From: Hungatella hathewayi WAL-18680
GTDB lineage: Bacteria; Bacillota; Clostridia; Lachnospirales; Lachnospiraceae
Length of the DNA stretch: 53,977 nt
Assembly (NCBI RefSeq): GCF_000235505.1
Contig: NZ_JH379028.1
Location: 922,132 to 976,108, forward strand
Direction of reading: 5' to 3'
Shown here: positions 1 through 8,172 of the stretch, piece after piece
Layout: every line of letters begins with the position of its first letter
Numbering within the stretch: the stretch's first letter is position 1
Made by a program: the position numbers and the translations under genes
The notes under the pieces: model-generated
Database searches by the model: none
What the model was told of the DNA's origin: nothing
The model's input: only the letters and a program-made list of their open reading frames with translations

Positions 1-63
1 CTTCAGAATCCGAATGGCGTAATCGCGTCCATTTTCCCGTGGGTGCTGCTCTGTGATATACAT
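1..63 (-). CDS. GntR-family transcriptional regulator, N-terminal fragment (cut by window edge)
   Basis: Only the first 21 codons are in the window; the gene continues past the left edge. The peptide reads MYITEQHPRENGRDYAIRIL and then K, the usual opening of FCD-type GntR regulators just before the winged-helix domain. An AAGGAGG ribosome site lies a few bases upstream of the ATG. It is co-directional with uxuB and uxuA and lies 38 bp after uxuB, so it is probably the last gene of the uxu operon and a hexuronate-responsive repressor. The family call rests on a short fragment and is moderate. Confidence 0.6.
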   Translation of the reverse strand, partial: MYITEQHPRENGRDYAIRILK

Positions 64-101
64 AGGGGCTTCCTCCTTCGCTGTCATCCTGCTGCCTGTA
101 C

Positions 102-1712
102 TTACAGATATTTTCTAAGTGTCCCCCGCACCGCGCCAGGTCCGGCCAGCATCTGGCAGAACATGTCTTCCACCTTGTCACCAAGTCCGGCCTCGTACAG
201 ATTGACGCCGAATAATACCGGATTGGACAAAATGTCGTGCAGCTTCCCGCGCCCGCTCTCCGGCTCGCCAAACTTCACATCGGCCAGGGCCGTCTGCAGC
301 ATCTCCAGCATCGGATCCGGGCTGACCGCCATCTCCTTGCCCTCATCGTCCACGGCCAGCAGATAGCGCAGCCATCCGGCCAATGCCAGCGGAATATACG
401 TCAGGCTTCCAGCGTCCAGCGCGTCATCCGCCATGTAGGACTTGATGGTCTCTCCGAAACGAATCGGAATCTTCTGGCTGGTATCCGTGGCGATACGCTG
501 GGGCATATCCGGGATAAACGGGTTTGGAAGTCTCTGGTCCACCACCTCGTGGATAAAATCCATAGGACTTAAGATGCCCGGGTCCGTCACCACCGGCATT
601 CCCTCGTCGTATCCGATGTGTTCCACCAGCGCCTTCAAATCCCCATCCTTCATCTCCGATGCAATGCTCTCATAGCCCAGCATGCAGCCGTAAACCGCCA
701 GCGCCGTGTGAAGCGGGTTCAGACAGGTGGTCACCTTCATCCGCTCCGTCATGTTCACGGTCTCCCTGGTAGTCATGTAAACGCCGGCTTCCTCCAGCTT
801 CGGACGTCCATTGGGGAAACGGTCCTCCACCACCAGATACTGGGGAATCTCCGCATTGACAAAAGGAGCGATGTAAGTCTTTTTACTGGTAATCACCGGT
901 GCCATATCCTCAATGCCCAGCTCCTCCAGCTGCTTCTCTATCACCTCCGCCGGTCTTGGCGTAATCTTGTCAATCATGCTCCACGGGAAGGAGGCTCTGC
1001 TCTCATCCTCCAGGTAGCCCAAAAATTCCGCCGGCGCATGTCCGTTCTCACACCAGGCTTTGGCGATTGCCAGCACGCTGTTTCTCAGTTTCTCCCCGTT
1101 ATGGCTGCAGTTGTCCATGCTGACCAGGGCCACTGGCGCGGCACCCGCCTGGAATCTGGCAAGCATCAGCGCCGCCACCACACTCATGGCATGGCGGGCC
1201 TTCGCCGGGCCTTCCTCCATATCCGCCTTCACCACGCCCATCAGGTTCCCCTGCATATCCTCCAGGGCATACCCCTTCTCGGTGATGGTAAAGCTGGCCA
1301 TCTGAAGTTTCGGATTCTCAAAAATCCCCTTCAGGACATCCCACTGGGACGCGTCGGAGCTGTCCGCCTTCACGCCCTTGGCAATGGAAGCGATCACCTC
1401 TTTCTCCGTGCTTCCGTCCGGCTTTAAGCTGACCATCAGCGTCATGCTGTCATGGGGCGCGTAAATCTTGTCAATGATATCGTAGTCAAAGGTCTCCGCC
1501 GCCACAATTCCGCTCTCCGACAGTCCCTTGTTCAACAGCCGCTGGGAAAGCCCCGCGATAAATCCCCGGAAAATGTTGCCCGCACCGAAATGCACCCAGA
1601 CCGGAGCTTCCTCCGTCGCCTGACACATAGTCTTCCAGTCATACTCCGGCAGCGCCGTTCCCGTTGCCAGCCACTGCTCTCTCTCCGCCAATCCTTCATA
1701 ACTTAATTTCAT
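102..1712 (-). CDS. uxuB: Fructuronate reductase (D-mannonate oxidoreductase)
   Basis: A 536-residue member of the mannitol dehydrogenase/mannonate oxidoreductase family, which reduces D-fructuronate to D-mannonate with NADH in the cytoplasm. The N-terminal Rossmann signature HFGAGNIFRGF is at about residues 41-51, and the family motif VSMDNCSHNG is at about 197-206. Length is normal for the family. The start is placed at MKLSYEG because AAAGGAG precedes it at good spacing; the frame is open for 16 codons further upstream without a ribosome site. It lies 28 bp downstream of uxuA on the same strand, which favours fructuronate over mannitol or tagaturonate as substrate. Confidence 0.93.
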   Translation of the reverse strand: MKLSYEGLAEREQWLATGTALPEYDWKTMCQATEEAPVWVHFGAGNIFRGFIAGLSQRLLNKGLSESGIVAAETFDYDIIDKIYAPHDSMTLMVSLKPDGSTEKEVIASIAKGVKADSSDASQWDVLKGIFENPKLQMASFTITEKGYALEDMQGNLMGVVKADMEEGPAKARHAMSVVAALMLARFQAGAAPVALVSMDNCSHNGEKLRNSVLAIAKAWCENGHAPAEFLGYLEDESRASFPWSMIDKITPRPAEVIEKQLEELGIEDMAPVITSKKTYIAPFVNAEIPQYLVVEDRFPNGRPKLEEAGVYMTTRETVNMTERMKVTTCLNPLHTALAVYGCMLGYESIASEMKDGDLKALVEHIGYDEGMPVVTDPGILSPMDFIHEVVDQRLPNPFIPDMPQRIATDTSQKIPIRFGETIKSYMADDALDAGSLTYIPLALAGWLRYLLAVDDEGKEMAVSPDPMLEMLQTALADVKFGEPESGRGKLHDILSNPVLFGVNLYEAGLGDKVEDMFCQMLAGPGAVRGTLRKYL

Positions 1713-1740
1713 CGTTCCATCTCCTTTATCTGCGACACAA

Positions 1741-2820
1741 TTATTTCGACATCTTGTCAATGGCTTCCCACAGACCGTTTAAATAGGTTGCTCCCAAAGC
1801 TCTGTCATACAAGCCGTAGCCCGGACGTCCAACCTCATCCCATATCATTCTTCCGTGGTCCGGACGCACATAGACATCCTTCGGACAGGTGTCATACACC
1901 GCCTTCATGATGGCAAACATATCCAGATCGCCGTCGTAGGACAGATGGCTGGCCTCACGGAAGTTGCGGTAGCCCAGGTATTTCACATTGCGGATATGCA
2001 GGCAGGCAATCCGGTCCATCTCACCGAAATGACGGATCACAGCCGGGATATCGTTCTCCGGGTTGGAGCCCAGGGAGCCGGTACACAGGCACAGGGCGTT
2101 GGCCGGTGAGTCGTGAAGGGCCACAATCTTATCAAAGTCCTCCTGGCTGTGGGCGATTCTCGGCAGCCCAAAGATCGGCCACGCCGGGTCATCCGGGTGA
2201 CAGGCCATCTTGATGCCCACTTCCTCGCAGACCGGAATCACCGCGTCCAGGAAGTATTTGTAATTCTCCCGCAGCTTGTCCGGGGTCATGCCCTCGTACT
2301 GCTTCAAGGTAGTCTCAAGCTCCGCCAGACGCTCCGGCTCCCAGCCGGGAAGGGAGAATCCGTTACAGCTCTCCGCCGTCTTTCTCACCAAATCGAGGGG
2401 TCCCATGGTTCCCAAATCCTTCTCGTCGAAATACAGGCTGTTGGAGCCATCCTCCGCAATGGGGCGGGCCAAGTCGGTGCGCAGCCAGTCAAATACCGGC
2501 ATAAAGTTGTAGACAATCACCTTCACGCCGTACTTTGCCAGATGGCGGATGGTGGTGTTGTAGTTGGCAATGTATTCGTCACGGCTTGGAAGGCCCATCT
2601 TGATATCCTCATGGACATTCACACTCTCAATCACTTCACACTCCAGACCGGCCGCATGAACCCCGTCAATGTAGGATTTAATCTCCTCCTCCGTCCATAC
2701 TTCCCCGGCCGCCTTGTAATCCAGAAAACCCATCAGCCCGGTCATCCCCGGAATCTGTTTAATCTGGCTGAGCTTCACCGAATCACTGTTCTCACCAAAC
2801 CATCGAAATGTCATTTTCAT
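1741..2820 (-). CDS. uxuA: Mannonate dehydratase
   Basis: A 359-residue UxuA protein that dehydrates D-mannonate to 2-keto-3-deoxygluconate, the step after UxuB in glucuronate breakdown. The MTFRWFG opening, the IPGMTG motif near residue 23 and the metal-ligand region containing [11 protein letters not shown] are characteristic, and the length matches the Firmicutes form. An AGGAGG site sits about 9 bases upstream of the ATG. It is the first gene of the uxuAB(-gntR) unit and is served by the promoter/operator at 2887-2929. No kdgK or kdgA gene is present in the window, so the later steps must be encoded elsewhere. Confidence 0.96.
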   Translation of the reverse strand: MKMTFRWFGENSDSVKLSQIKQIPGMTGLMGFLDYKAAGEVWTEEEIKSYIDGVHAAGLECEVIESVNVHEDIKMGLPSRDEYIANYNTTIRHLAKYGVKVIVYNFMPVFDWLRTDLARPIAEDGSNSLYFDEKDLGTMGPLDLVRKTAESCNGFSLPGWEPERLAELETTLKQYEGMTPDKLRENYKYFLDAVIPVCEEVGIKMACHPDDPAWPIFGLPRIAHSQEDFDKIVALHDSPANALCLCTGSLGSNPENDIPAVIRHFGEMDRIACLHIRNVKYLGYRNFREASHLSYDGDLDMFAIMKAVYDTCPKDVYVRPDHGRMIWDEVGRPGYGLYDRALGATYLNGLWEAIDKMSK

Positions 2821-2886
2821 TGTGTAGACCCTCCTTTTAGAACCTGAAATAAATTGGTATAAACTTGTTTTTTACTTACTGCTTCT

Positions 2887-2915
2887 ATTATAATCCCCGG
2901 CCAAATATTAGTCAA
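2887..2915 (-). promoter_or_regulatory. uxuA promoter (TTGACT-17-TATAAT)
   Basis: On the minus strand the -35 box is TTGACT (2910-2915) and the -10 box is a perfect TATAAT (2887-2892), separated by exactly 17 bp, some 67 bp upstream of the uxuA start. This is a strong housekeeping promoter that would need repression. Confidence 0.85.
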
Positions 2916-2929
2916 CTAGTATGCCAGTT
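2914..2929. promoter_or_regulatory. GntR-type operator overlapping the uxuA -35 box
   Basis: AACTAGTATGCCAGTT is an imperfect 16-bp palindrome with 12 of 16 positions symmetric (half-site AACTnGnA). It overlaps the end of the -35 box of the uxuA promoter, the place where a repressor would block RNA polymerase. GntR/FadR-type operators have this size and an AT centre. The obvious candidate regulator is the GntR gene at the left edge. Assignment is inference. Confidence 0.6.
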
Positions 2930-2990
2930 AAAAATTCTACAATGTCCCTCATTCCCAGATTTCTCCTGGCTTTCTCTCAGACGTGAAAAA

Positions 2991-3118
2991 GAATCCCGCT
3001 TGCGGGATTCTCCGCCTGTGGCGGGTCGCTTCAGCGACATAATTCCCTGCCGCCACAGTGCGATCCTGCCCGGAGGGCTTTTTGTGTAACAGGACGCACT
3101 TTCCTGTTATACAAAAAA
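2991..3118. repeat. Intergenic cluster of inverted repeats
   Basis: The 341 bp between uxuA and the amidohydrolase gene hold no convincing gene. Beyond the uxuA promoter they contain stacked inverted repeats: GAATCCCGCTTGCGGGATTC (2991-3010); CTGTGGCGG (3016-3024) with CCGCCACAG (3050-3058) around an inner GTCGC-TTCA-GCGAC hairpin; and a U/A-rich stem pairing 3079-3094 with 3102-3118. The layout resembles a palindromic intergenic repeat element. Other genomic copies cannot be checked here. Confidence 0.55.
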
Positions 3119-3144
3119 TCCCCCGGCCATTTTACGGCCGGGGG
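3111..3144 (-). terminator. Rho-independent terminator of the amidohydrolase operon
   Basis: CCCCCGGCC and GGCCGGGGG (3120-3144) form a 9-bp GC stem with a 7-base loop, followed on the minus strand by six T residues. It begins 18 bp after the stop codon of the amidohydrolase gene. Confidence 0.9.
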
Positions 3145-3162
3145 AACATAAATTGTGATATA

Positions 3163-4353
3163 TTACCGAATCACTTCGCCATCTTTGATAACGTGAACCG
3201 GTTTCTTGTACATGGCGGTGATGTCCGCTATCGGGTCCCCATCCACGACAATGAAGTCGGCCAGTTTTCCAACGGAGACCGTACCAATCTTGTTGTCCAC
3301 TCCCATCAGAACCGCGCTGTTGATGGTTGCCTGCTTTAACAAATCCAGATTGCTGATACCCAGGCGGTTTTTCCTGGTCTGCCATTCCATGTATGGGTTG
3401 GCCTGCATGGAGCCCAGGTCCATATCGGTTCCCCAGCCCATCAGGATATCGTAATTCTCGTAGGCATTTCGAATACAGGCATCCCGCTCCGCGCTGACGC
3501 GGGAGAATTTTTCATAGGCCGCTCCGGCGTCCTCCGTGATGCCCAGGGCCTCCGGACAGCTGCACGCAATCGTCGGCACAATTCCCATATCTTTTCTTCC
3601 GTCCAGCTTCTTGCAGGACTCATCCGTGATAAAGCTGGCATGCTCGATGGTGCGCACTCCCTGCTCAATCATAACGCCGATGGCCTCGGCCCCGTGACAG
3701 TGGCAGGCGCAGTAGGAACCTTTGCTCTTGGCCATGGTGACGGCCTCCGCAATCTCATCCTCCAGCATAATCCGTTTTCCCGGAAGACTGTCGTCCACCA
3801 GCATGGAACCTGTCCCATAGAGTTTCAGGAAATCCGCTCCGTGGTTAAACTGGTCTCTCGCCATCCGTCGCACATCCTCCTTCGTGCTGTACAGGCCGCA
3901 GAAATATTCATAAGCGTCAAATCCCGCCGTCACCGGCACAATCGTCACGCCGGAGCCATAGATTCTCGGTCCCTGCATGATACCCTCGTTGATAGCATTT
4001 CTCGTGGCAAGTCCACTGTAATGAAGCTCGTCGCCCACATCGCGGATGGTAGTATAACCGTTGTCCAGGAAAAATCTGGCATAGTTATAGCAGTCAAACG
4101 CCCACTGGGCCGGCACGGTGATGCGGTCCCTGTCGCCAGCCGTCGCCTTGCCCATAAACAGATGCACATGGGCGTCAATCAGTCCCGGCAGCAGGGTGGC
4201 GCCGTGAATGTCCATCCTCTCATGCTCCCCCTCAACCGGAGTCCCGCAGGGAACAATCGCTGTGATTTTGTTCCCGTCAATCACCACGTCCGCCATCTGT
4301 GGAACACCGGCGTCACAAAGTTCCGCAACCAGTTTACAATTTTCTAAAATCAT
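3163..4353 (-). CDS. Metal-dependent amidohydrolase (imidazolonepropionase/prolidase-like)
   Basis: A 396-residue cytoplasmic enzyme of the amidohydrolase superfamily. Visible metal-site features are HVH at about residues 62-64 after LLPGLIDA, a candidate bridging lysine in FLKLYGTG, later histidines in HCHGAE and IEHASF, and the aspartate in GWGTDMD. The lysine version is typical of the COG1228 branch that includes Xaa-Pro dipeptidases, so hydrolysis of an acylated amino acid or dipeptide is a reasonable guess, but the substrate cannot be read from sequence. The start has AGGAGG eight bases upstream. It lies 54 bp downstream of the MFS transporter gene and is probably co-transcribed with it under the TetR-like regulator. 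Confidence 0.85.
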   Translation of the reverse strand: MILENCKLVAELCDAGVPQMADVVIDGNKITAIVPCGTPVEGEHERMDIHGATLLPGLIDAHVHLFMGKATAGDRDRITVPAQWAFDCYNYARFFLDNGYTTIRDVGDELHYSGLATRNAINEGIMQGPRIYGSGVTIVPVTAGFDAYEYFCGLYSTKEDVRRMARDQFNHGADFLKLYGTGSMLVDDSLPGKRIMLEDEIAEAVTMAKSKGSYCACHCHGAEAIGVMIEQGVRTIEHASFITDESCKKLDGRKDMGIVPTIACSCPEALGITEDAGAAYEKFSRVSAERDACIRNAYENYDILMGWGTDMDLGSMQANPYMEWQTRKNRLGISNLDLLKQATINSAVLMGVDNKIGTVSVGKLADFIVVDGDPIADITAMYKKPVHVIKDGEVIR

Positions 4354-4407
4354 ACCTTTCTCCTCCTGTGTTTTTGATATGTATTTATAACTCCTAGTTC
4401 CTATCTC

Positions 4408-5655
4408 TTATTGATGACTTCTTTCTCTCTGCTTCTTTAACTCCACCTTCAACAGCCAGGAGCCAAACATAAAAATCGAAAGTCCAACCACCGCAACGCC
4501 AAAGACATAGTAATAAGCATTTCCGCCCAGATTATCCATCCATCTTCCTATCATAGAAGGTAGGAACCAGTCGGAGCAGTACCCCAGGAAAATGGACATT
4601 CCGATAGCCGTACCCAGATAGTTCACCGGCACATCCAGCTCTGCAAACGGCACGGAGCAGAGGTTGTTGCCCATCCGGTAGATAAATGTGAAGATTAACG
4701 ATACCGCTACCGCCGCCAGCGTCCAGTTCGCGCTCTTTGGAATAAACATGAACACGAGAACCAGCAACAGGCTTGGCAGCGCCGTGTAGATTACCATCCT
4801 GGTGGTATTGCCAATCTTATCACGAATCACGCCGCCTACCGGAGCCGCCACAATCTTGATTCCGTAGCGGAGCAAAATGCCGTAGATAGCCGCAAGCGCC
4901 GCCGGCATCGCATACATATTAACCATGTAAGGATTGACATAGTTAAATGCCGTCGACGTGATATAGACGCCAAAGCTCATAATCGACACAATCCACATGG
5001 CTGGCATTTTCGCCGCCACCACATAGTTTTTCAGTTTCACCGGTTCCCCGGTATCAACCAGGTATTCGCTTGCAAAATCATCATATTTAAAGGTGACAAG
5101 AAATCCGATTCCCGACAGCAGGTAGATCACTCCAAATACCAGCAGCAGAATTCTCATTCCAGACGGAGTGGACAGACGCTCCCCTAACAGGGCCGCCAGA
5201 CCCACCATCAGGCCAAGGGACATGATACCGTCAACCCCCTGGTACACGCCGCGGATCGTTCCCTGCTCCCCGGCTTCCCCAAACATTCGAATCAGCTTCT
5301 CCATCGCGGACCAGAACAGTAATCCAAGTGTAATCGACATACAGAAAAACAGCACCAGCAGAACCGGATAGCTGGGAATGGTCGCCATAATAAACACAAC
5401 CGCATCCGTACTGAACACCGCAATCAGCATCAGTTTTTTTGAATTAAACTTATCGGCTACCCATCCACTGATCAGATAGCCGGGAACAGCAAGGCTTGCA
5501 TATGCCGCTGTCAAATTCCCCATCTGTGCGTTGGTTAAATCAAACACCGTTTGAAAAGACGAATAAAACATAACCGGAAAAAAGATGATATTTCCCACAT
5601 TGGCCGCAAGAGAAAAAAAGATTAACGGCCAGATTCGATTGCCCAGCTTTTTCAT
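4408..5655 (-). CDS. MFS transporter
   Basis: A 415-residue polytopic membrane protein with about 12 hydrophobic segments and the MFS loop motif in SGWVADKFNSKK (about residues 65-76) after helix 2. Which substrate it moves is unknown. Because it shares an operon with the amidohydrolase, it probably imports that enzyme's substrate or exports the product. The start is placed at MKKLGNR, which has AAAGGAGG eight bases upstream; the 11 extra upstream codons in frame lack a ribosome site. Its promoter carries a perfect 18-bp palindrome at the predicted transcription start, shared with the promoter of the symporter at 6688. Confidence 0.88.
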   Translation of the reverse strand: MKKLGNRIWPLIFFSLAANVGNIIFFPVMFYSSFQTVFDLTNAQMGNLTAAYASLAVPGYLISGWVADKFNSKKLMLIAVFSTDAVVFIMATIPSYPVLLVLFFCMSITLGLLFWSAMEKLIRMFGEAGEQGTIRGVYQGVDGIMSLGLMVGLAALLGERLSTPSGMRILLLVFGVIYLLSGIGFLVTFKYDDFASEYLVDTGEPVKLKNYVVAAKMPAMWIVSIMSFGVYITSTAFNYVNPYMVNMYAMPAALAAIYGILLRYGIKIVAAPVGGVIRDKIGNTTRMVIYTALPSLLLVLVFMFIPKSANWTLAAVAVSLIFTFIYRMGNNLCSVPFAELDVPVNYLGTAIGMSIFLGYCSDWFLPSMIGRWMDNLGGNAYYYVFGVAVVGLSIFMFGSWLLKVELKKQRERSHQ

Positions 5656-5691
5656 GAAAGACCTCCTTTTGTAAATACGTTCAATCAATTT

Positions 5692-5709
5692 TATTAAGCA
5701 TGCTTAATA
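5692..5709. promoter_or_regulatory. TetR-type operator at the MFS transporter promoter
   Basis: TATTAAGCATGCTTAATA is a perfect 18-bp palindrome. It lies just downstream of the -10 box of the MFS promoter, across the expected +1. A closely related site sits in the same place at the promoter of the 6688 symporter, and the gene between the two promoters encodes a TetR-family protein. Confidence 0.85.
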
Positions 5710-5711
5710 CT

Positions 5712-5739
5712 AGTTTAAAGGAATAACCTGAATTGTCAA
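5712..5739 (-). promoter_or_regulatory. Promoter of MFS/amidohydrolase operon (TTGACA-16-TAAACT)
   Basis: On the minus strand a consensus TTGACA (5734-5739) is followed after 16 bp by TAAACT (5712-5717). The palindromic operator follows immediately. Confidence 0.75.
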
Positions 5740-5771
5740 GCAGAAATTTTTATTTCCACTCAAAATCCAGG

Positions 5772-6497
5772 TTATCCGCCTATTTGATATTCTATTTTAT
5801 TCCGCCCCCTCATGACTCCTCCTGAAACGCATGGGGATAATGCTTTCTCAAAAAAAGTCTTACTGTTTTGAATCACCCGGTAGATGACCTTATCACTCAT
5901 TCCAAGATTATAAAAATAATTGGAGGTGGTGATATCCATGACCGTCTCCCTGGTAATGAGATGGGGATGCTCGTGGCGGTGAAGCAGCAGCTCCCTGGTA
6001 CTCCCCCGGCAGGCAATCAGATAAATCTCGTTCTGCCTTTCACTCACATCCAGCCGATACTCATCAAGGAACTCACGGACCAGCCGGGTATAGGTGTTTC
6101 CGTTTTCCCAGTAGAGACCCGGAGTACTTCGGTTGTAACTGTAATAAAACCTGGCAAAATCAGGATTTTCATCGATAATCAGCCAGTCCAGAAACACGAC
6201 GGTATAGAAGCGCTCCGCGCTGTCCAGCCCGCTCATGGCGGACAAATCCATCTTCTGAATCCCCTCCTCCAGATACTCTGCCGTAATCCTCGCCGCAAGG
6301 CGGTCTTTCGACTCAAAATAATAGGCAATCAAACCGGATGTCACCCCGGCCCGCTCGGCAATCTGGCGGAACGTAACTTTGCCATATTCTTTTTCTAGAA
6401 AGCACTCCCTGGCCGCGCTTAAGATACTCTGGGCCGCCGGCGTATCGAGATTGGACTGTTTTGTATTTTCTATTTCTTCACACTGTTTAAACCGCAT
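5772..6497 (-). CDS. TetR/AcrR-family transcriptional regulator
   Basis: A 241-residue protein. The N-terminal TetR helix-turn-helix is at about residues 24-70 (AARECFLEKEY, then FRQIAERAGVTSGLIAYYF with the family's YYFESKD ending), followed by a variable ligand-binding domain. The start is taken at MRFKQCEE, with GAGGAG five bases upstream; upstream in-frame codons have no ribosome site. It sits between the two transporter transcription units, each with a matching palindrome at its promoter, so it very likely represses both and responds to the transported compound or a derivative. Confidence 0.92.
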   Translation of the reverse strand: MRFKQCEEIENTKQSNLDTPAAQSILSAARECFLEKEYGKVTFRQIAERAGVTSGLIAYYFESKDRLAARITAEYLEEGIQKMDLSAMSGLDSAERFYTVVFLDWLIIDENPDFARFYYSYNRSTPGLYWENGNTYTRLVREFLDEYRLDVSERQNEIYLIACRGSTRELLLHRHEHPHLITRETVMDITTSNYFYNLGMSDKVIYRVIQNSKTFFEKALSPCVSGGVMRGRNKIEYQIGG

Positions 6498-6556
6498 CGT
6501 TCTCCTCAACTTTCTATCAGACTGACTCCCGTTTCCAACCGGATTCAATAGTATTG

Positions 6557-6585
6557 ATTATAATGGGTCGTACAAATAAAATCAA
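6557..6585 (-). promoter_or_regulatory. Promoter of the TetR gene (TTGATT-17-TATAAT)
   Basis: On the minus strand TTGATT (6580-6585) and a perfect TATAAT (6557-6562) are 17 bp apart. The site is divergent from, and does not overlap, the symporter promoter at 6609-6637. No copy of the palindrome lies on it, so strong autoregulation is not obvious. Confidence 0.75.
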
Positions 6586-6608
6586 TAGATAATCGGTTCT
6601 TTTTATTC

Positions 6609-6637
6609 TTGACGTTCAATTATTATTCTGATATTAT
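6609..6637 (+). promoter_or_regulatory. Promoter of the sodium:solute symporter (TTGACG-17-TATTAT)
   Basis: TTGACG (6609-6614) and TATTAT (6632-6637) with a 17-bp spacer, about 50 bp upstream of the symporter start. The operator at 6636-6653 covers the end of the -10 box and the predicted +1. Confidence 0.78.
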
Positions 6638-6653
6638 TTAAGCATGTTTAGTT
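6636..6653. promoter_or_regulatory. TetR-type operator at the symporter promoter
   Basis: ATTTAAGCATGTTTAGTT matches the perfect palindrome at 5692-5709 at 13 of 18 positions, sharing the core TTAAGCATG. Its position relative to the -10 box is the same as at the other promoter, which supports one regulator for both. Confidence 0.75.
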
Positions 6654-6687
6654 TAGCACTATAATTCGTTAAATTAGGAGGGGTCCT

Positions 6688-8100
6688 ATGAATACGTTTA
6701 TTGAGGTTCTTGGTGTGACGGATGCACTGGTATTTATATTGTATATCCTGATTATTATTTCTATCGGCTTTTTCGCATCACGAAAGGTAAAAAATGCAAA
6801 AGATTTTTCCACCGCGGGGCAGTCTCTGACTCCTCTGGTCTTAATCTCATCCTTTCTCGCCACCTTTTTTGGCGCATTTTCTGGGTCTGGCGCCATGGAG
6901 ATGGTTGGGATGTTCGGCCTGACAGCTATCACCATCCTGTTTAGCTCCAATGTGGGCTGGTTCATCATGTCATTGATGGCGAAAAATATGCGCAACTCCG
7001 GAGCTCTCACTTATCCGGAATACATACGCTGTCTGGCGGGGGACGATGCACGTGTGGCTTCCTCCTCCATCAGCATGGTCTATTTAATCGGACAGATTGC
7101 CGGACAATTTGTCGCCTGTGGTACGATTGCACAGCTGCTGGGAATCTGTTCCTTTCAAACCGGAATCATTGCCGGAGGCATCATCATCATTTTGCTGACC
7201 GTCAGCGGCGGACTGGCCGGAATCGCGGTTACCGACAGTATCCAGCAGATTTTTATCACCGTAATGTGTGTCATTGTAGTGCCAGTCATCGTTTTTACCA
7301 AAGCCGGAGGAATCGGCGCCGTGTTCGCGGCGACAGAGCCGGAGAAGCTCAGCCTGGTTCACGGAGCGCCATTGGGCTACGGGCTTGGCACCTTTCTCGC
7401 CCTGGTTCTCTCCTACTGCTGTGAACCGACACTGGCCCACAAGATTTTCGCGTCCAGGGATGCCAAAACGGCTGTGCGCAGTTCCATGACTGCCAGTATC
7501 CTTGGATTTCTCTTTACGATTCCCATGTGGACCGCGGCATTGACAAAGCCCATCTTATTTCCGGAGGGACAGATGGTTGCTTTTCTTCCCATCGCCATGA
7601 AAACATATCTTCCGCCTGTGCTGCGCGGCATTGGTATTGCAGCTTTTGTCAGTCTTCTGCTCACTACAGGAGATGCGCTTCTGCTGACGGAGACCGCCAT
7701 CATTTCCAACGATATCCTCCCACGGTTCCATCGAACACGGACGGAGCGGGAGGGGCTGTTTATCAACCGTTTTCTTGTGCTGGTTATCGGTATCCTGGCT
7801 ATTATTTTGGGGTTGTATTTCCAGAGCGTCTGCGTGGTAATGCTGCTGTTTACCGGCATGTATGGGGCATCCGTATTTCCGCCCGTCCTGCTGGCCAACA
7901 TTATGAAGTATCCACCGGAAAAGAAGGTGGTCGCTCCCTGTATGATAACCGTCGCCGTGCTGACCGCTGCCATGGACCTCTTTCCCGCATTTCCCACGGA
8001 AGGAGTCTTTATCGGGGTTCCCTTAAATATCATACTGCTGCTAACCAGCTCCTGGGTAGTCAGGAAACGGTCTGCCATGCAGCCAGCCCCTGAAATTTAA
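6688..8100 (+). CDS. Sodium:solute symporter family (SSS) transporter
   Basis: A 470-residue integral membrane protein with about 13 predicted helices and the SSS-family opening (FYASRK-like FFASRKVKNAKDFSTAG at about residues 32-48, which follows the first helix). It should couple sodium or proton entry to uptake of an organic solute; the family spans sugars, amino acids, acetate and pantothenate, and the substrate is not readable. AGGAGG precedes the ATG. It is expressed divergently from the TetR gene under an operator shared with the MFS/amidohydrolase operon, so the two transporters probably handle related compounds. Confidence 0.88.
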   Translation: MNTFIEVLGVTDALVFILYILIIISIGFFASRKVKNAKDFSTAGQSLTPLVLISSFLATFFGAFSGSGAMEMVGMFGLTAITILFSSNVGWFIMSLMAKNMRNSGALTYPEYIRCLAGDDARVASSSISMVYLIGQIAGQFVACGTIAQLLGICSFQTGIIAGGIIIILLTVSGGLAGIAVTDSIQQIFITVMCVIVVPVIVFTKAGGIGAVFAATEPEKLSLVHGAPLGYGLGTFLALVLSYCCEPTLAHKIFASRDAKTAVRSSMTASILGFLFTIPMWTAALTKPILFPEGQMVAFLPIAMKTYLPPVLRGIGIAAFVSLLLTTGDALLLTETAIISNDILPRFHRTRTEREGLFINRFLVLVIGILAIILGLYFQSVCVVMLLFTGMYGASVFPPVLLANIMKYPPEKKVVAPCMITVAVLTAAMDLFPAFPTEGVFIGVPLNIILLLTSSWVVRKRSAMQPAPEI

Positions 8101-8172
8101 TACAGATAATGCTTGTCGTTTTTCCAACTTTACGGTACTATTAGAACTAGGAAATCAAGGGAGAATGACGCT

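Noticed and set aside
2865-3089. 74-codon plus-strand frame between uxuA and the amidohydrolase gene
   Set aside because: No ribosome site or recognisable protein; it crosses the uxuA promoter and several inverted repeats.
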